Assembly: GCF_035918155.1 (NCBI RefSeq)
Contig: NZ_CP109327.1
Span: forward strand, 8,432,001 to 8,496,000
Reading direction: 5' to 3'
DNA: 64,000 nt
Source of the DNA: Streptomyces sp. NBC_01591
GTDB taxonomy: Bacteria > Actinomycetota > Actinomycetes > Streptomycetales > Streptomycetaceae
Under the pieces are notes generated by a model. It was not told the origin of the DNA. It did no database searches and worked only from the letters and a program-made list of their open reading frames with translations. The position numbers and the translations under genes were made by a program. Of the stretch, positions 26,903 through 35,444 are shown piece after piece; positions within the stretch are counted from its first letter, which is position 1, and every line of letters starts with the position of its first letter.

Positions 26903-26943
26903 TTGACCTGACGGGACAGAGCGCTTATCAATTTGGGACAGAG
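26903..26943 (+). promoter_or_regulatory. Promoter of the araC-family gene with flanking GGGACAGAG direct repeats
   Basis: TTGACC (26903-26908), 17-bp spacer, TATCAA (26926-26931). Identical 9-mers GGGACAGAG lie at 26913-26921 and 26935-26943, 22 bp apart, that is two helical turns. A third near-copy, GGAACAGAG, lies at 26962-26970. Direct repeats spaced about two turns apart around a promoter are the usual layout of AraC-family sites. Confidence 0.55.
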
Positions 26944-26985
26944 TCTTGGAGCGCCCCGACTGGAACAGAGCCCTGGAGTGCCCTG

Positions 26986-28005
26986 ATGAAGCCGCTGGTC
27001 CGCAACGCAGCACTGAGCAACTACATAGAGCTCAGCCAGTCCCTCGGCATCGATCCGCGCACCCTGATGAAGCGCGTGGGTCTCGATCCGGTCGGGCTCG
27101 CCGTCCAGGACCGGTGGATCTCCGGCATCGCCGTCACCGAGCTCCTCGAACTCTCCGCCGCGGCCGCCGACCGCGACGAGTTCGGCCTGCTTCTCGCCGA
27201 GCGCCGCCGCTTCTCGAATCTCGGGCCCATCAGCCTCGTCCTGCGCGAGGAGCCCGACGTCCGCAGCGTCATCCAGCTCCTGGTCCGCCACGAGCGCATG
27301 TACAACGAGATGCTGCGCAGCCGGCTCACCGAGGCGAACGGCCTCGCCACCGTCAAGGTGAGCCTGGAGCTCGGTGAGGTGCGCCAGGCCCGGCAGGCCG
27401 TCGAGCTGGCCGTGGGTGCCTTCCACGGATTTCTACGGGTCTTCCTCGGCGCCCGCTGGCGGCCGGTGTCCGTGTGTTTCACCCACGGAGCCCCTCGCGA
27501 CATCGCGGCGCACCGCCGCCACTTCGGGCCAGTGGTGGAATTCGACCAGGAATTCAACGGCCTGGTTTTCTACGCCACCGATCTCGACACCCCAAATTCG
27601 ATGTCGGATCCCCTCTTGCGTGGCTACGCCCGCCAGTATTTCGAGTCCATCGCGGTGGCCTCGGAGACCACCGAGCTGGACCGGGTGCGCGAGCTGATCG
27701 AGGTCCTGCTGCCGACCGGACGCTGCTCGATCGAACAGGTCGCGGGGAGCCTCGGCGTCGACCGCAGGACCGTCCACCGGCATCTGGCCGCATCCGGCGA
27801 GACGTTCTCCTCGCTCGTCAACGCCACGCGCACACAGCTGGCCGAGCAACTGGTGGCGAACCCGCGCCGCTCCCTGACGGAGATCTCCGGCCTGCTCGGC
27901 TTCTCGGCCCCCAGCGCCTTCTCCCGCTGGTTCCGTGATCAGTTCGGCACCAGCGCACGCGAGTGGCGCACCCGGCGGGCGGCCACCGGCCCTGTCCCCA
28001 AGTGA
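26986..28005 (+). CDS. AraC-family transcriptional regulator with N-terminal ligand domain (OruR/ArgR-like)
   Basis: 339 residues. The N-terminal about 200 residues are the arabinose-binding-like domain of the PF12625 group (NAALSNYIELSQSLGIDPRTL at the start, then VRHERMYNEML). The C-terminal AraC DNA-binding domain has two helix-turn-helix units, CSIEQVAGSLGVDRRTVHRHL and SLTEISGLLGFSAPSAFSRWF. ATG 26986 is 7 nt after GGAG; the open frame before it has no site. It lies between a divergent oxygenase/CoA-ligase pair and the BKACE gene, so it probably controls both sides. Confidence 0.9.
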   Translation: MKPLVRNAALSNYIELSQSLGIDPRTLMKRVGLDPVGLAVQDRWISGIAVTELLELSAAAADRDEFGLLLAERRRFSNLGPISLVLREEPDVRSVIQLLVRHERMYNEMLRSRLTEANGLATVKVSLELGEVRQARQAVELAVGAFHGFLRVFLGARWRPVSVCFTHGAPRDIAAHRRHFGPVVEFDQEFNGLVFYATDLDTPNSMSDPLLRGYARQYFESIAVASETTELDRVRELIEVLLPTGRCSIEQVAGSLGVDRRTVHRHLAASGETFSSLVNATRTQLAEQLVANPRRSLTEISGLLGFSAPSAFSRWFRDQFGTSAREWRTRRAATGPVPK

Positions 28006-28177
28006 CAAGTCTTCTGTCACCTCGGGTGAAGCGCGGCGCGTAACCCGCTCTTAACGTGGCCGTACCGCAAGGGACACCGAAGCTCCTTCGAGCAATGCCC
28101 TTGTGAACAGCCCGAGTTGGTTCGGATGGTGCCCGACGGCCATCCGCCCGCCGCGTCCGCGTACCAGGAGATGACCC

Positions 28178-29236
28178 ATGCACTTCCTCGATGACTCCCT
28201 GCTGCCCGAGAACCAGGAAAAGCTGGTGATCCAGGCCGCTCCCTACGGCCCGGAGTGGCTCCCCGGCGACGCCGACGACCTCCCCCTGACCATGGACGAG
28301 CACGTCCAGGCCGCCGTCGACTGCTACAACGCCGGCGCCACCGTGCTCCACATCCACGTACGCGAACTGGACGGTCACGGCTCCAAGCGCATGTCCATGT
28401 TCAACGAACTGCTCGGACGGCTGCGCGAGGCCGTTCCGGACATGGTCCTGCAGATCGGGGGATCCATCTCGTTCGCTCCCGAGGGCGAGGGTGCCGATGC
28501 GAAATGGCTGAGCTACGACACCCGCCACCTGCTGGCAGAACTCACCCCGCGTCCCGACCAGGTGACGATCGCCATCAACACCAGCCAGATGAACATCGTC
28601 GAGATCATGACGGACGACGATCTGACCGGCACCTCCATCGCCAAGCCCGACTACTACAAGGCCTACCGCGACATGGTCGTCGAGGCCGGTCCCGACTTCT
28701 ACCTCGAACACCTGAAGCGCCTGCACGCCAACGACATCCAGCCGCACTTCCAACTCGCCACCATGGCACAGCTGGAGACCGTCGAGCGCCTCATCCGCAG
28801 CGGCGTGTACACAGGCCCGCTGGTCCTCAACTACGTGGCCATCGGCGGCGGATTCGCCGGGCGCCACCCAGCCGACCTGATCGAGTTCGTCCGCCGCGTC
28901 CCCGACGGCGCCGTCCTCACCATCGAGTCCTCGATGCGCGCCGTCGCCCCCATGAACGCCATCGCCATCGCCCTCGGCGTGCACGTCCGCGTGGGCAACG
29001 AGGACAACCTGTGGGCGAGCAAGGGCGAGCGCATGAGCTCCGTCCGACAGATCGAGCAAATGGTGCGGATCTCCGACGCCCTCGGTCGCGACATCGCGAG
29101 CGGCGCGGAGGCCAAGGAGATCTACCGCATCGGCGAGTACTACACCGACACCGACCAGACCCTGGCCCGGCTCGGCATGGTGCCCAACCGGCGTCCCGGA
29201 CAGCGCGGGTTCATGCTCCGCGACACGACCCGCTGA
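28178..29236 (+). CDS. Beta-keto acid cleavage enzyme (BKACE, DUF849 family)
   Basis: 352-residue TIM-barrel zinc enzyme. BKACE proteins transfer an acyl group from a beta-keto acid to acetyl-CoA, giving acetoacetate and a new acyl-CoA. Seen here: the opening EKLVIQAAPYGPEWLP, the zinc motif HIHVRELDGHGSKRM (two His), TIAINTSQMNIVE, QPHFQLATMAQLE, and the C-terminal VRVGNEDNLW with the catalytic Glu region. Members act on 3-keto-5-aminohexanoate, dehydrocarnitine and other beta-keto acids. ATG 28178 follows CCAGGAG. Acetoacetyl-CoA synthetase at the end of the same operon would recover the acetoacetate. Confidence 0.88.
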   Translation: MHFLDDSLLPENQEKLVIQAAPYGPEWLPGDADDLPLTMDEHVQAAVDCYNAGATVLHIHVRELDGHGSKRMSMFNELLGRLREAVPDMVLQIGGSISFAPEGEGADAKWLSYDTRHLLAELTPRPDQVTIAINTSQMNIVEIMTDDDLTGTSIAKPDYYKAYRDMVVEAGPDFYLEHLKRLHANDIQPHFQLATMAQLETVERLIRSGVYTGPLVLNYVAIGGGFAGRHPADLIEFVRRVPDGAVLTIESSMRAVAPMNAIAIALGVHVRVGNEDNLWASKGERMSSVRQIEQMVRISDALGRDIASGAEAKEIYRIGEYYTDTDQTLARLGMVPNRRPGQRGFMLRDTTR

Positions 29237-29262
29237 CCACCGCCGAACGAAGAGAGCATCCC

Positions 29263-30234
29263 ATGGCACACGCCATCCGCTTCCATGAGACCGGCGGCCC
29301 CGACGTCCTGCGGCTGGAGCAGGTCACCGTCGGTGACCCGGGCCCCGGACAGGTCCGCGTCCGGCACGAGGCCATCGGCCTCAACTTCGCCGACACCTAC
29401 TTCCGCACCGGCCTCTACCCGGCGCCGCTGCCCGCCGGTCTCGGTGTCGAGGGCGCCGGCATCGTCGAGGCCGCCGGCGCGGGCGTCACCCACGTCGCCG
29501 AGGGCGACCGCGTCACGTACACCGGCAGCCCGCTCGGCGCCTACAGCACCGAACGGATCATGCCCGCCGACCCGCTGATCCGGCTGCCCGACGGCATCGA
29601 CTGCGAGACCGCCGCCGCGATGACCATGCGTGGCCTCACCGCCGCCTACCTGCTGCGCCGGATCCATCCGCTGAAGCCCGGCGACACGATCCTGCTGCAC
29701 GCCGCCGCGGGCGGTGTCGGCCTGATCATCTGCCAGTGGGCGAAGCTGCTCGGCCTCACCGTGATCGGCACGGTCTCCACGGACGCGAAGGCCGAACTCG
29801 CCCGTGCCCATGGTTGCGACCACACCATCCTGTACCGCCGGGAGGACGTCGCCGAGCGAGTGCGGGAGCTGACCGGCGGGGCAGGTGTGCCCCTCGTCCT
29901 CGACAGCATCGGCAAGGACACCGTCGCCGGGTCCATGGCCTCGCTCAGCCGCCGCGGCCTGCTGGTCTGCTTCGGCACGGCATCCGGCGTGCCGCCGCTC
30001 GACGCGATGCAACTCGCCCTCCACGGCTCGCTGTTCGTGACCCGGCCCGCACTGGCCGACTACATCGCCGAGCCGACGGAGCGCGACGGCCTGGCCGACG
30101 AGCTGTTCGGCCACGTCGCTGCCGGCCGGATCGCGATCCGTGTCAACCAGCGCTACACCCTCGACGACGCGGCGGCGGCGCACCGTGCTCTGGAGGCGGG
30201 CCGCACCACGGGTTCGTCCGTCCTCATTCCCTGA
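29263..30234 (+). CDS. NADPH:quinone oxidoreductase-like protein (zeta-crystallin type, MDR superfamily)
   Basis: 323 residues. The N-terminal GroES-like domain (IRFHETGGPDVLRLEQVTVG, then FADTYFRTGLYPAPLP) lacks zinc ligands. The Rossmann motif is LLHAAAGGVGLIICQWAKLLG (about residues 143-163). It could reduce a quinone or an enoyl/enone intermediate. ATG 29263 follows GAGAGC; the gene starts 26 bp after the BKACE stop in what looks like a single operon. Confidence 0.88.
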   Translation: MAHAIRFHETGGPDVLRLEQVTVGDPGPGQVRVRHEAIGLNFADTYFRTGLYPAPLPAGLGVEGAGIVEAAGAGVTHVAEGDRVTYTGSPLGAYSTERIMPADPLIRLPDGIDCETAAAMTMRGLTAAYLLRRIHPLKPGDTILLHAAAGGVGLIICQWAKLLGLTVIGTVSTDAKAELARAHGCDHTILYRREDVAERVRELTGGAGVPLVLDSIGKDTVAGSMASLSRRGLLVCFGTASGVPPLDAMQLALHGSLFVTRPALADYIAEPTERDGLADELFGHVAAGRIAIRVNQRYTLDDAAAAHRALEAGRTTGSSVLIP

Positions 30235-30268
30235 ACCCCTCATTCCCCCACCGCCCCAGGAGAGTGCA

Positions 30269-31144
30269 ATGACGCAGACCTCCACCCGCACCCGGATCCA
30301 GGTCGAACCACTGACCTGCACCATCGGCGCCGAACTGCACGGCGTCCAGCTCAGCGAGGCCGCCCACGACGCCACCCTCCACGCCGAGATCAAACAGCTC
30401 CTGCTCCGCCACAAGGTGTTGTTCCTGCGTGACCAGGACATGACCCGCGCCGAGCACGTCGCCTTCGCCTCCCGCCTCGGCCCGCTGGAGGACCACCCGG
30501 TCCTCGGCAGCGACCCGGACCACCCGGGCCTCGTCCGCATCTACAAGGACCTGGACAGCAAGCCCGAGCACTACGAGAACGCCCTGCACTGCGACGCGAC
30601 ATGGCGCGACAGCCCGCCCATGGGTGCCGTGCTGCGCTGCGTCGAGACCCCCGAGGTGGGTGGCGACACGATCTGGGTGAACATGGCCGAGGCGTACCGC
30701 AGGCTCCCCGAACACATCCGCACACAGATCGCCGGCCTGCGAGCCCGGCACAGCATCGAAGCGAGCTTCGGCGCGGTCCTGCCGATGGAACAGCGCCACC
30801 AGCTCAAGGCCCGCTACCCGGACCCGGAGCACCCGGTGGTCCGCACCCACCCGGAGACCGGGGAGAAGATCCTCTTCGTCAACGCCTTCACCACCCATTT
30901 CGTCAACCACCACACCCCCGAGAACGTACGGTTCGGCCAGGACCATGCCCCCGGCGCCAATCTCCTGCTGAACTACCTGATCAGCCAGGCGGCGATCCCC
31001 GAGTACCAGGTCCGCTGGCGCTGGACCACGAACAGCGTGGCCATCTGGGACAACCGCTCCACCCAGCACTACGCCGTCCAGGACTACTGGCCGGCCGTCC
31101 GAAAGATGGAGCGCGCCGGGATCGCCGGTGACCGGCCCTGCTGA
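30269..31144 (+). CDS. TauD/TfdA-family 2-oxoglutarate-dependent dioxygenase
   Basis: 291 residues. Iron triad: HxD in ENALHCDATWRDSPP (about residues 103-117) and distal His in NRSTQHYAVQDY; the 2-oxoglutarate Arg follows in RKMERAGI. The N-terminus (IQVEPLTCTIGAELHGVQLS) is the classic start of taurine and 2,4-D dioxygenases. In catabolic operons such enzymes hydroxylate a carbon next to a heteroatom or charged group and so release it. ATG 30269 follows CAGGAGAG. Operon partner of BKACE. Confidence 0.9.
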   Translation: MTQTSTRTRIQVEPLTCTIGAELHGVQLSEAAHDATLHAEIKQLLLRHKVLFLRDQDMTRAEHVAFASRLGPLEDHPVLGSDPDHPGLVRIYKDLDSKPEHYENALHCDATWRDSPPMGAVLRCVETPEVGGDTIWVNMAEAYRRLPEHIRTQIAGLRARHSIEASFGAVLPMEQRHQLKARYPDPEHPVVRTHPETGEKILFVNAFTTHFVNHHTPENVRFGQDHAPGANLLLNYLISQAAIPEYQVRWRWTTNSVAIWDNRSTQHYAVQDYWPAVRKMERAGIAGDRPC

Positions 31145-32414
31145 GCCGATGACCCGCCGCTACGCGTGGCTGGTGTTCGCCCTCAGCTTCGGACTGCTGC
31201 TGTCCGACTACATGTCGCGGCAGGTCCTGAACGCGGTGTTCCCGCTGCTGAAGGCCGAATGGTTGCTCTCCGACGCCCAGTTGGGCTCCCTGAGCGGGAT
31301 CGTCGCCCTGATGGTCGGATTGCTGACCTTCCCGCTGTCGCTGCTCGCCGACCGATGGGGCCGGGTCAGGAGCCTGGTCCTGGCCGCGGTGGTGTGGAGC
31401 CTGGCGACCCTGGGCTGCGCCGTCTCCGCGAGCTACGGACAGATGTTCCTGGGCCGCTTCATGGTCGGCGTGGGCGAGGCGGCGTACGGCAGCGTCGGCA
31501 TCGCGGTGGTGCTGAGCGTGTTCCCGATGGGCCTGCGAGCCACCCTCTCCGGCGCGTTCATCGCGGGCGGCGCCTTCGGATCCGTACTCGGAGTGTCGAT
31601 CGGCGGTGTCGTGGCCCAACACCTGGGCTGGCGCTGGACGTTCGCCCTGATGGGTCTGTTCGGACTGGTCCTGGCAGCGGTCTACGGCGCCGTCGTGACG
31701 GAGCGGAAACTGGCAGCGGCCGACGTCGGACTCGGTGGCGCACCGGATACCAGGGGGCCGGTGCGGACCCTTCTGCCGCGGCTGTTCTCCTCCGTCTCCG
31801 TGCTGTGTGCCTATGTCGGCAGCGGGCTCCAGATGTTCATCGCGATGGCGCTGCTGGCCTGGATGCCCAGCTTCCTCGATCGCTCCTACGGCCTGGCGCC
31901 CGCCAAGGCAGGGCTCGCTGCCGGCGTCTTCGCGCTGATCACCGGGATCGGCATGATCGGCGGCGGAATGGTCAGTGACCGGCTCGGACGCGGAAAGCCC
32001 CATCTCAAATGGACCGTCGCCGTCGTCTGCAGCCTCGGATCGCTGGCACTGCTCACGGCAGGGTTCCAACTCCCTCCCGGCGCACCGCAACTCGTCCTCG
32101 TCGGCATCGGCACACTGCTGTCCAACGCCACCGCGGGACCTGCCGCCGCCATGGTGGTGAGCCTGACCCCGGCCGCCGTCCCGGCGACCGCCATGGCCAC
32201 GCTCACCCTCGCCAACAGTCTGCTGGGCCTGGCACCCGGACCCGCGGTGACCGGCATGCTCGCCGACCGCATGGGCCTGCACGCCGCGCTCCAGGTGATC
32301 CCGCTCGTCTCGCTGGTGGCGGGCCTGGCCTTCGCCCTCGGCAGACGCCATTACGACAAGGGTCTCGTCTCGGTCTCGGCCTGGGCCCTCAGAGAATCGG
32401 AGCTCCCGACATGA
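31128..32414 (+). CDS. Major facilitator superfamily transporter (anion:cation symporter-like)
   Basis: 428 residues with about 12 hydrophobic segments. The first membrane helix is YAWLVFALSFGLLLSDYMSR; the loop 2-3 motif reads LADRWGRVRSL and the loop 8-9 copy reads VSDRLGRGKPHLKW. Probably the uptake carrier for the substrate of this catabolic operon. The GTG at 31128 overlaps the dioxygenase gene by 17 bases; an ATG at 31149, just after that stop, is an alternative. Ends with an ATGA overlap to the next gene. Confidence 0.88.
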   Translation: MTGPAEPMTRRYAWLVFALSFGLLLSDYMSRQVLNAVFPLLKAEWLLSDAQLGSLSGIVALMVGLLTFPLSLLADRWGRVRSLVLAAVVWSLATLGCAVSASYGQMFLGRFMVGVGEAAYGSVGIAVVLSVFPMGLRATLSGAFIAGGAFGSVLGVSIGGVVAQHLGWRWTFALMGLFGLVLAAVYGAVVTERKLAAADVGLGGAPDTRGPVRTLLPRLFSSVSVLCAYVGSGLQMFIAMALLAWMPSFLDRSYGLAPAKAGLAAGVFALITGIGMIGGGMVSDRLGRGKPHLKWTVAVVCSLGSLALLTAGFQLPPGAPQLVLVGIGTLLSNATAGPAAAMVVSLTPAAVPATAMATLTLANSLLGLAPGPAVTGMLADRMGLHAALQVIPLVSLVAGLAFALGRRHYDKGLVSVSAWALRESELPT

Positions 32415-33004
32415 ACCCCACCCCCACCCCCACGGTCGTGCTGGTGCCCGGACTGCGTGACCACGTCCCCGACCACTGGCAGACGATACTCGCCGCCCGG
32501 ATCGCCGGCGCCGTGACCGTGCCGCCTCCGACGGACGCCGGACTCGGCCGCGGCGCGCGGGTGACGGCCCTGAACGACACACTGTCCCGGATCCAGGGGC
32601 CGGTGGTGCTCGTCGCGCACAGCGCCGGAGTGCTCACCACCGTGCACTGGGCGGCCCGGCACCGCCACCCGGTGCGCGGCGCGCTGCTCGCGACACCACC
32701 GGATTTCGACACCCCGCTGCCCGACGGCCACCCCGGCCCGGGGACCCTGCGGGAGAACGGATGGCTGCCGATCCCCCGTACCCCGCTGCCGTTCCCCAGC
32801 GTCGTCGCGGCGAGCACCAACGACCCCCTGGCCCGCCTCGACCGGGTCGCCGAACTGGCCCGCGCCTGGGGCAGCCGCCTGGTGGACATCGGCCCGGTCG
32901 GCCACCTCAACCCCGCGTCGGGCTACGGGGAGTGGCCGCAGGCGCTGGAGTTCCTCCACACCTTCGACTGCGGCACGAGCTCGGACACCGAGGCGTCCGT
33001 ATGA
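32411..33004 (+). CDS. Small alpha/beta hydrolase (RBBP9/YdeN family)
   Basis: 197 residues. The nucleophile Ser is in VLVAHSAGVLTTVHWA (GxSxG variant HSAG), the acid in STNDPLARLDR and the His in VGHLNPASG, all in RBBP9/YdeN positions. Serine hydrolase of unknown substrate. In this operon it might hydrolyse a thioester or ester intermediate. Both ends use ATGA overlaps (32411-32414 and 33001-33004), so it is translationally locked between the carrier and acetoacetyl-CoA synthetase. Confidence 0.85.
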   Translation: MNPTPTPTVVLVPGLRDHVPDHWQTILAARIAGAVTVPPPTDAGLGRGARVTALNDTLSRIQGPVVLVAHSAGVLTTVHWAARHRHPVRGALLATPPDFDTPLPDGHPGPGTLRENGWLPIPRTPLPFPSVVAASTNDPLARLDRVAELARAWGSRLVDIGPVGHLNPASGYGEWPQALEFLHTFDCGTSSDTEASV

Positions 33005-34977
33005 GCGCACCCAACTCCAACACCGCCGACTTCCTACGATGGTTGAGCAAGGAGCGCGGCCTGTCGTTCACCGACTACGCCGAGCTGTGGCGGTGGAGCA
33101 CCGACGACCTGCCCGGCTTCTGGTCGGCCGTGTGGGAGTACTACGGCCTGCACGCCGTCAGCGACTACGACGAGGTGCTCGCCGACGCGACCATGCCCGG
33201 CGCGACCTGGTTCACCGGAGCGCGCCTCAACTTCGCCCGGCAGTGCCTCGCCCGCGCCACCGACGAACGCCCCGCACTCATCGCCGTGACCGAGACGGGC
33301 GACCCTGCGGAGATCTCGTGGGACCGGCTCAGCAGCGAAGTGGCCGGCGTGGCCGCCACCCTCCGCGAGATGGGCGTGGGCCCCGGCGACTGTGTCGCCG
33401 GGTACCTGCCGAACATCCCGCAGGCCGTGGTCGCCCTCCTGGCCGCTGCTGCCGTCGGCGCGACCTGGACGGTCTGCTCGCCGGACTTCGGTACGCCGAG
33501 CGTGCTCGCCCGGCTGCGCCAGGCGCGGCCGACGGTTCTGGTGGCCGCGGACGGCTACCGCTACGGGGGCAAGGACTACGACCGGCGCCCGCACGCCGCC
33601 GAGATCCTGGACGGTCTGCCCACGGTCCGCCACCTTGTCGTCGTCGACCGTCTGTACGCGTCCGAGAGCGGCCCGGCATGGTCCCGGCGGCCGGATGTGA
33701 CACAGCACAGGTGGACCGAACTGGCCGACCGGCAGGCCCGACCGGTCTTCGCCGACGTCCCGTTCGATCACCCGCTGTGGATCCTGTGGTCCTCGGGCAC
33801 CACCGGCGTACCGAAGGGCATCGTGCACGGCCACGGCGGCATCGTCGTGGAACTGCTCAAGGCCCTCGGGCTCGGTGCCGACCTGGGGGCGCAGGACCGC
33901 TATCTCTTCCACACCTCCACCAGCTGGATGGTGTGGAACTTCATGGTCGCGGGCCTGCTGCACGGGGCCACGCTCGTCCTGTACGACGGCAGCCCCGCCC
34001 ACCCCGACATCAATGGGGTCTGGCGGATCGCCGAACGTACCGGCGCAACAGTCGTCGGCGTCGGCGCCGCGTACCTGATCGCCGCGGAAAAGGCGGGCGC
34101 CCACCCGGGGGCCGATACGGACCTCCGCGCGGTGCGGTCCATCCTGCAGACCGGCTCGGCGATGCCCGACAGCACCTGGCACTGGGTCCACGACCGGCTC
34201 GCCCCCGACGCCCGGCTCCAGTCGATCTGCGGCGGCACCGACATCTGCTCGGTCCTCGCCGGCGGCTCCCCGCTGCTGCCGGTGCGCACGGGCCGGATCT
34301 CCGGGCCCGCCCTGGGCGTGGCCCTTGCGTCCTGGGACGCCACGGGGCAGCCGCGCACTGGGCAGCAAGGCGAACTGGTGGTGACGGCGCCACTGCCGTC
34401 GATGCCGTTGTTCTTCGTCGACGACCCTGGCGACGAGCGTTACAGGAGCAGCTACTTCGACGTCTATCCGGGCGTGTGGCGGCACGGCGACTGGGTCACC
34501 GTCGACACCGACCTCTCCGTCGTGGTGGCCGGACGCTCCGACGCCACGCTCAACCGGATGGGGGTGCGGATGGGCTCGGCCGATCTCTACGCCGTCGTCG
34601 AACAGCTCCCGCGGATCGCGGACAGTCTCGTCGTCGGCGCCGAGCTGCCGGACGGGCGCTACTGCATGCCTCTGTTCGTCGTGCCCGCGGAAGGGGCGCG
34701 ATTCGACGACGACCTGTGCGACGAGATCGTCGGCGCGATCCGGCAGAGCCTGTCGCCCCGGCATGTACCGGACATCGTGGTCCCCATCGAGGCGGTGCCC
34801 CGCACCCTCACGGGAAAGAAGCTGGAGGTCCCGGTCAAGCACATTCTCCAGGGCGCACGCGTCACCGATGTGAGTACGGAAGGCGCGGTGACCCGGCCCG
34901 ACATGCTGGCCTGGTTCGCGGACTTCGCCGCCGAACTGCGCACCGGCAGGGGAGAGGAGCCACTGCAGAGCACGTGA
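33001..34977 (+). CDS. Acetoacetyl-CoA synthetase (acetoacetate-CoA ligase)
   Basis: 658 residues, the right size for acetoacetate-CoA ligases, which are longer than most acyl-CoA ligases. The ACS N-terminal lid reads FWSAVWEYYGL; the AMP motif is WILWSSGTTGVPKGIVHGHGG (about residues 258-278); the characteristic segments TSTSWMVWNFMVAGLLHG and SICGGTDICS follow; and the C-terminal Lys lies in RTLTGKKLEVPVK. It converts acetoacetate, the by-product of the BKACE reaction, to acetoacetyl-CoA. Last gene of the island 28178-34977. Confidence 0.93.
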   Translation: MSAPNSNTADFLRWLSKERGLSFTDYAELWRWSTDDLPGFWSAVWEYYGLHAVSDYDEVLADATMPGATWFTGARLNFARQCLARATDERPALIAVTETGDPAEISWDRLSSEVAGVAATLREMGVGPGDCVAGYLPNIPQAVVALLAAAAVGATWTVCSPDFGTPSVLARLRQARPTVLVAADGYRYGGKDYDRRPHAAEILDGLPTVRHLVVVDRLYASESGPAWSRRPDVTQHRWTELADRQARPVFADVPFDHPLWILWSSGTTGVPKGIVHGHGGIVVELLKALGLGADLGAQDRYLFHTSTSWMVWNFMVAGLLHGATLVLYDGSPAHPDINGVWRIAERTGATVVGVGAAYLIAAEKAGAHPGADTDLRAVRSILQTGSAMPDSTWHWVHDRLAPDARLQSICGGTDICSVLAGGSPLLPVRTGRISGPALGVALASWDATGQPRTGQQGELVVTAPLPSMPLFFVDDPGDERYRSSYFDVYPGVWRHGDWVTVDTDLSVVVAGRSDATLNRMGVRMGSADLYAVVEQLPRIADSLVVGAELPDGRYCMPLFVVPAEGARFDDDLCDEIVGAIRQSLSPRHVPDIVVPIEAVPRTLTGKKLEVPVKHILQGARVTDVSTEGAVTRPDMLAWFADFAAELRTGRGEEPLQST

Positions 34978-35105
34978 TCACCCCAGGGTGCCTGGAGAGC
35001 AATGCTCGCTCCGGGCACCCGACGTGAGGCTTTCAGGAAGAACCGGGTTTCTCGGCGGAGCAGCCGCGGGAAAGGTTCTTCGTCTGCTGTTACGAGCCGT
35101 GCAGC

Positions 35106-35357
35106 GCCTACCGGAACGAGATGTACCGCCAAGGTCTCTTCGGCTTGCTCCCCGAACACCCCATGAATGTCGACGATTTGGAGGAACGAGCCCGCAACGC
35201 CATGCCGCCGTCCGTGTGGTCGTACGTGGCCGGGGGAGCGGGAGCGGGCGACGAGCGCACGCAGGGGGCCGATCGAGAGGCGTTCGCGCATTGGGGACTC
35301 ATCCCGCGCATGCTCGCGCCACAAGCCCTGCGACGCGTCTGCCCTTGGCTTCACTGA
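35106..35357 (+). pseudogene. N-terminal remnant of an FMN-dependent alpha-hydroxy-acid oxidase / lactate 2-monooxygenase
   Basis: The frame reads NEMYRQGLFGLLPE, then LEERARNAMPPSVWSYVAGGAG, then EAFAHWGLIPRML, and stops. This matches the opening of lactate 2-monooxygenase-type proteins (about 390 residues), including the YVAGGAG segment. Only about 80 residues remain and all FMN and catalytic residues are lost. The remaining part of 34978-35444 holds no other gene. It marks a deletion junction between the BKACE island and the amidase. Confidence 0.65.
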
Positions 35358-35444
35358 CCGCCCCCCGTGTTTGAGGCCTCGCGTGTTACTTATCGGTAAG
35401 GAATGATGGGAGCAACCAACCACACGGCGGGGGCTGAGGCAGCG

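Noticed and set aside
28001..28027. GTGACA-N7-TGTCAC inverted repeat at the end of the araC gene
   Set aside because: The 6-bp arms are weak and it straddles a stop codon; not enough to call a terminator or operator.
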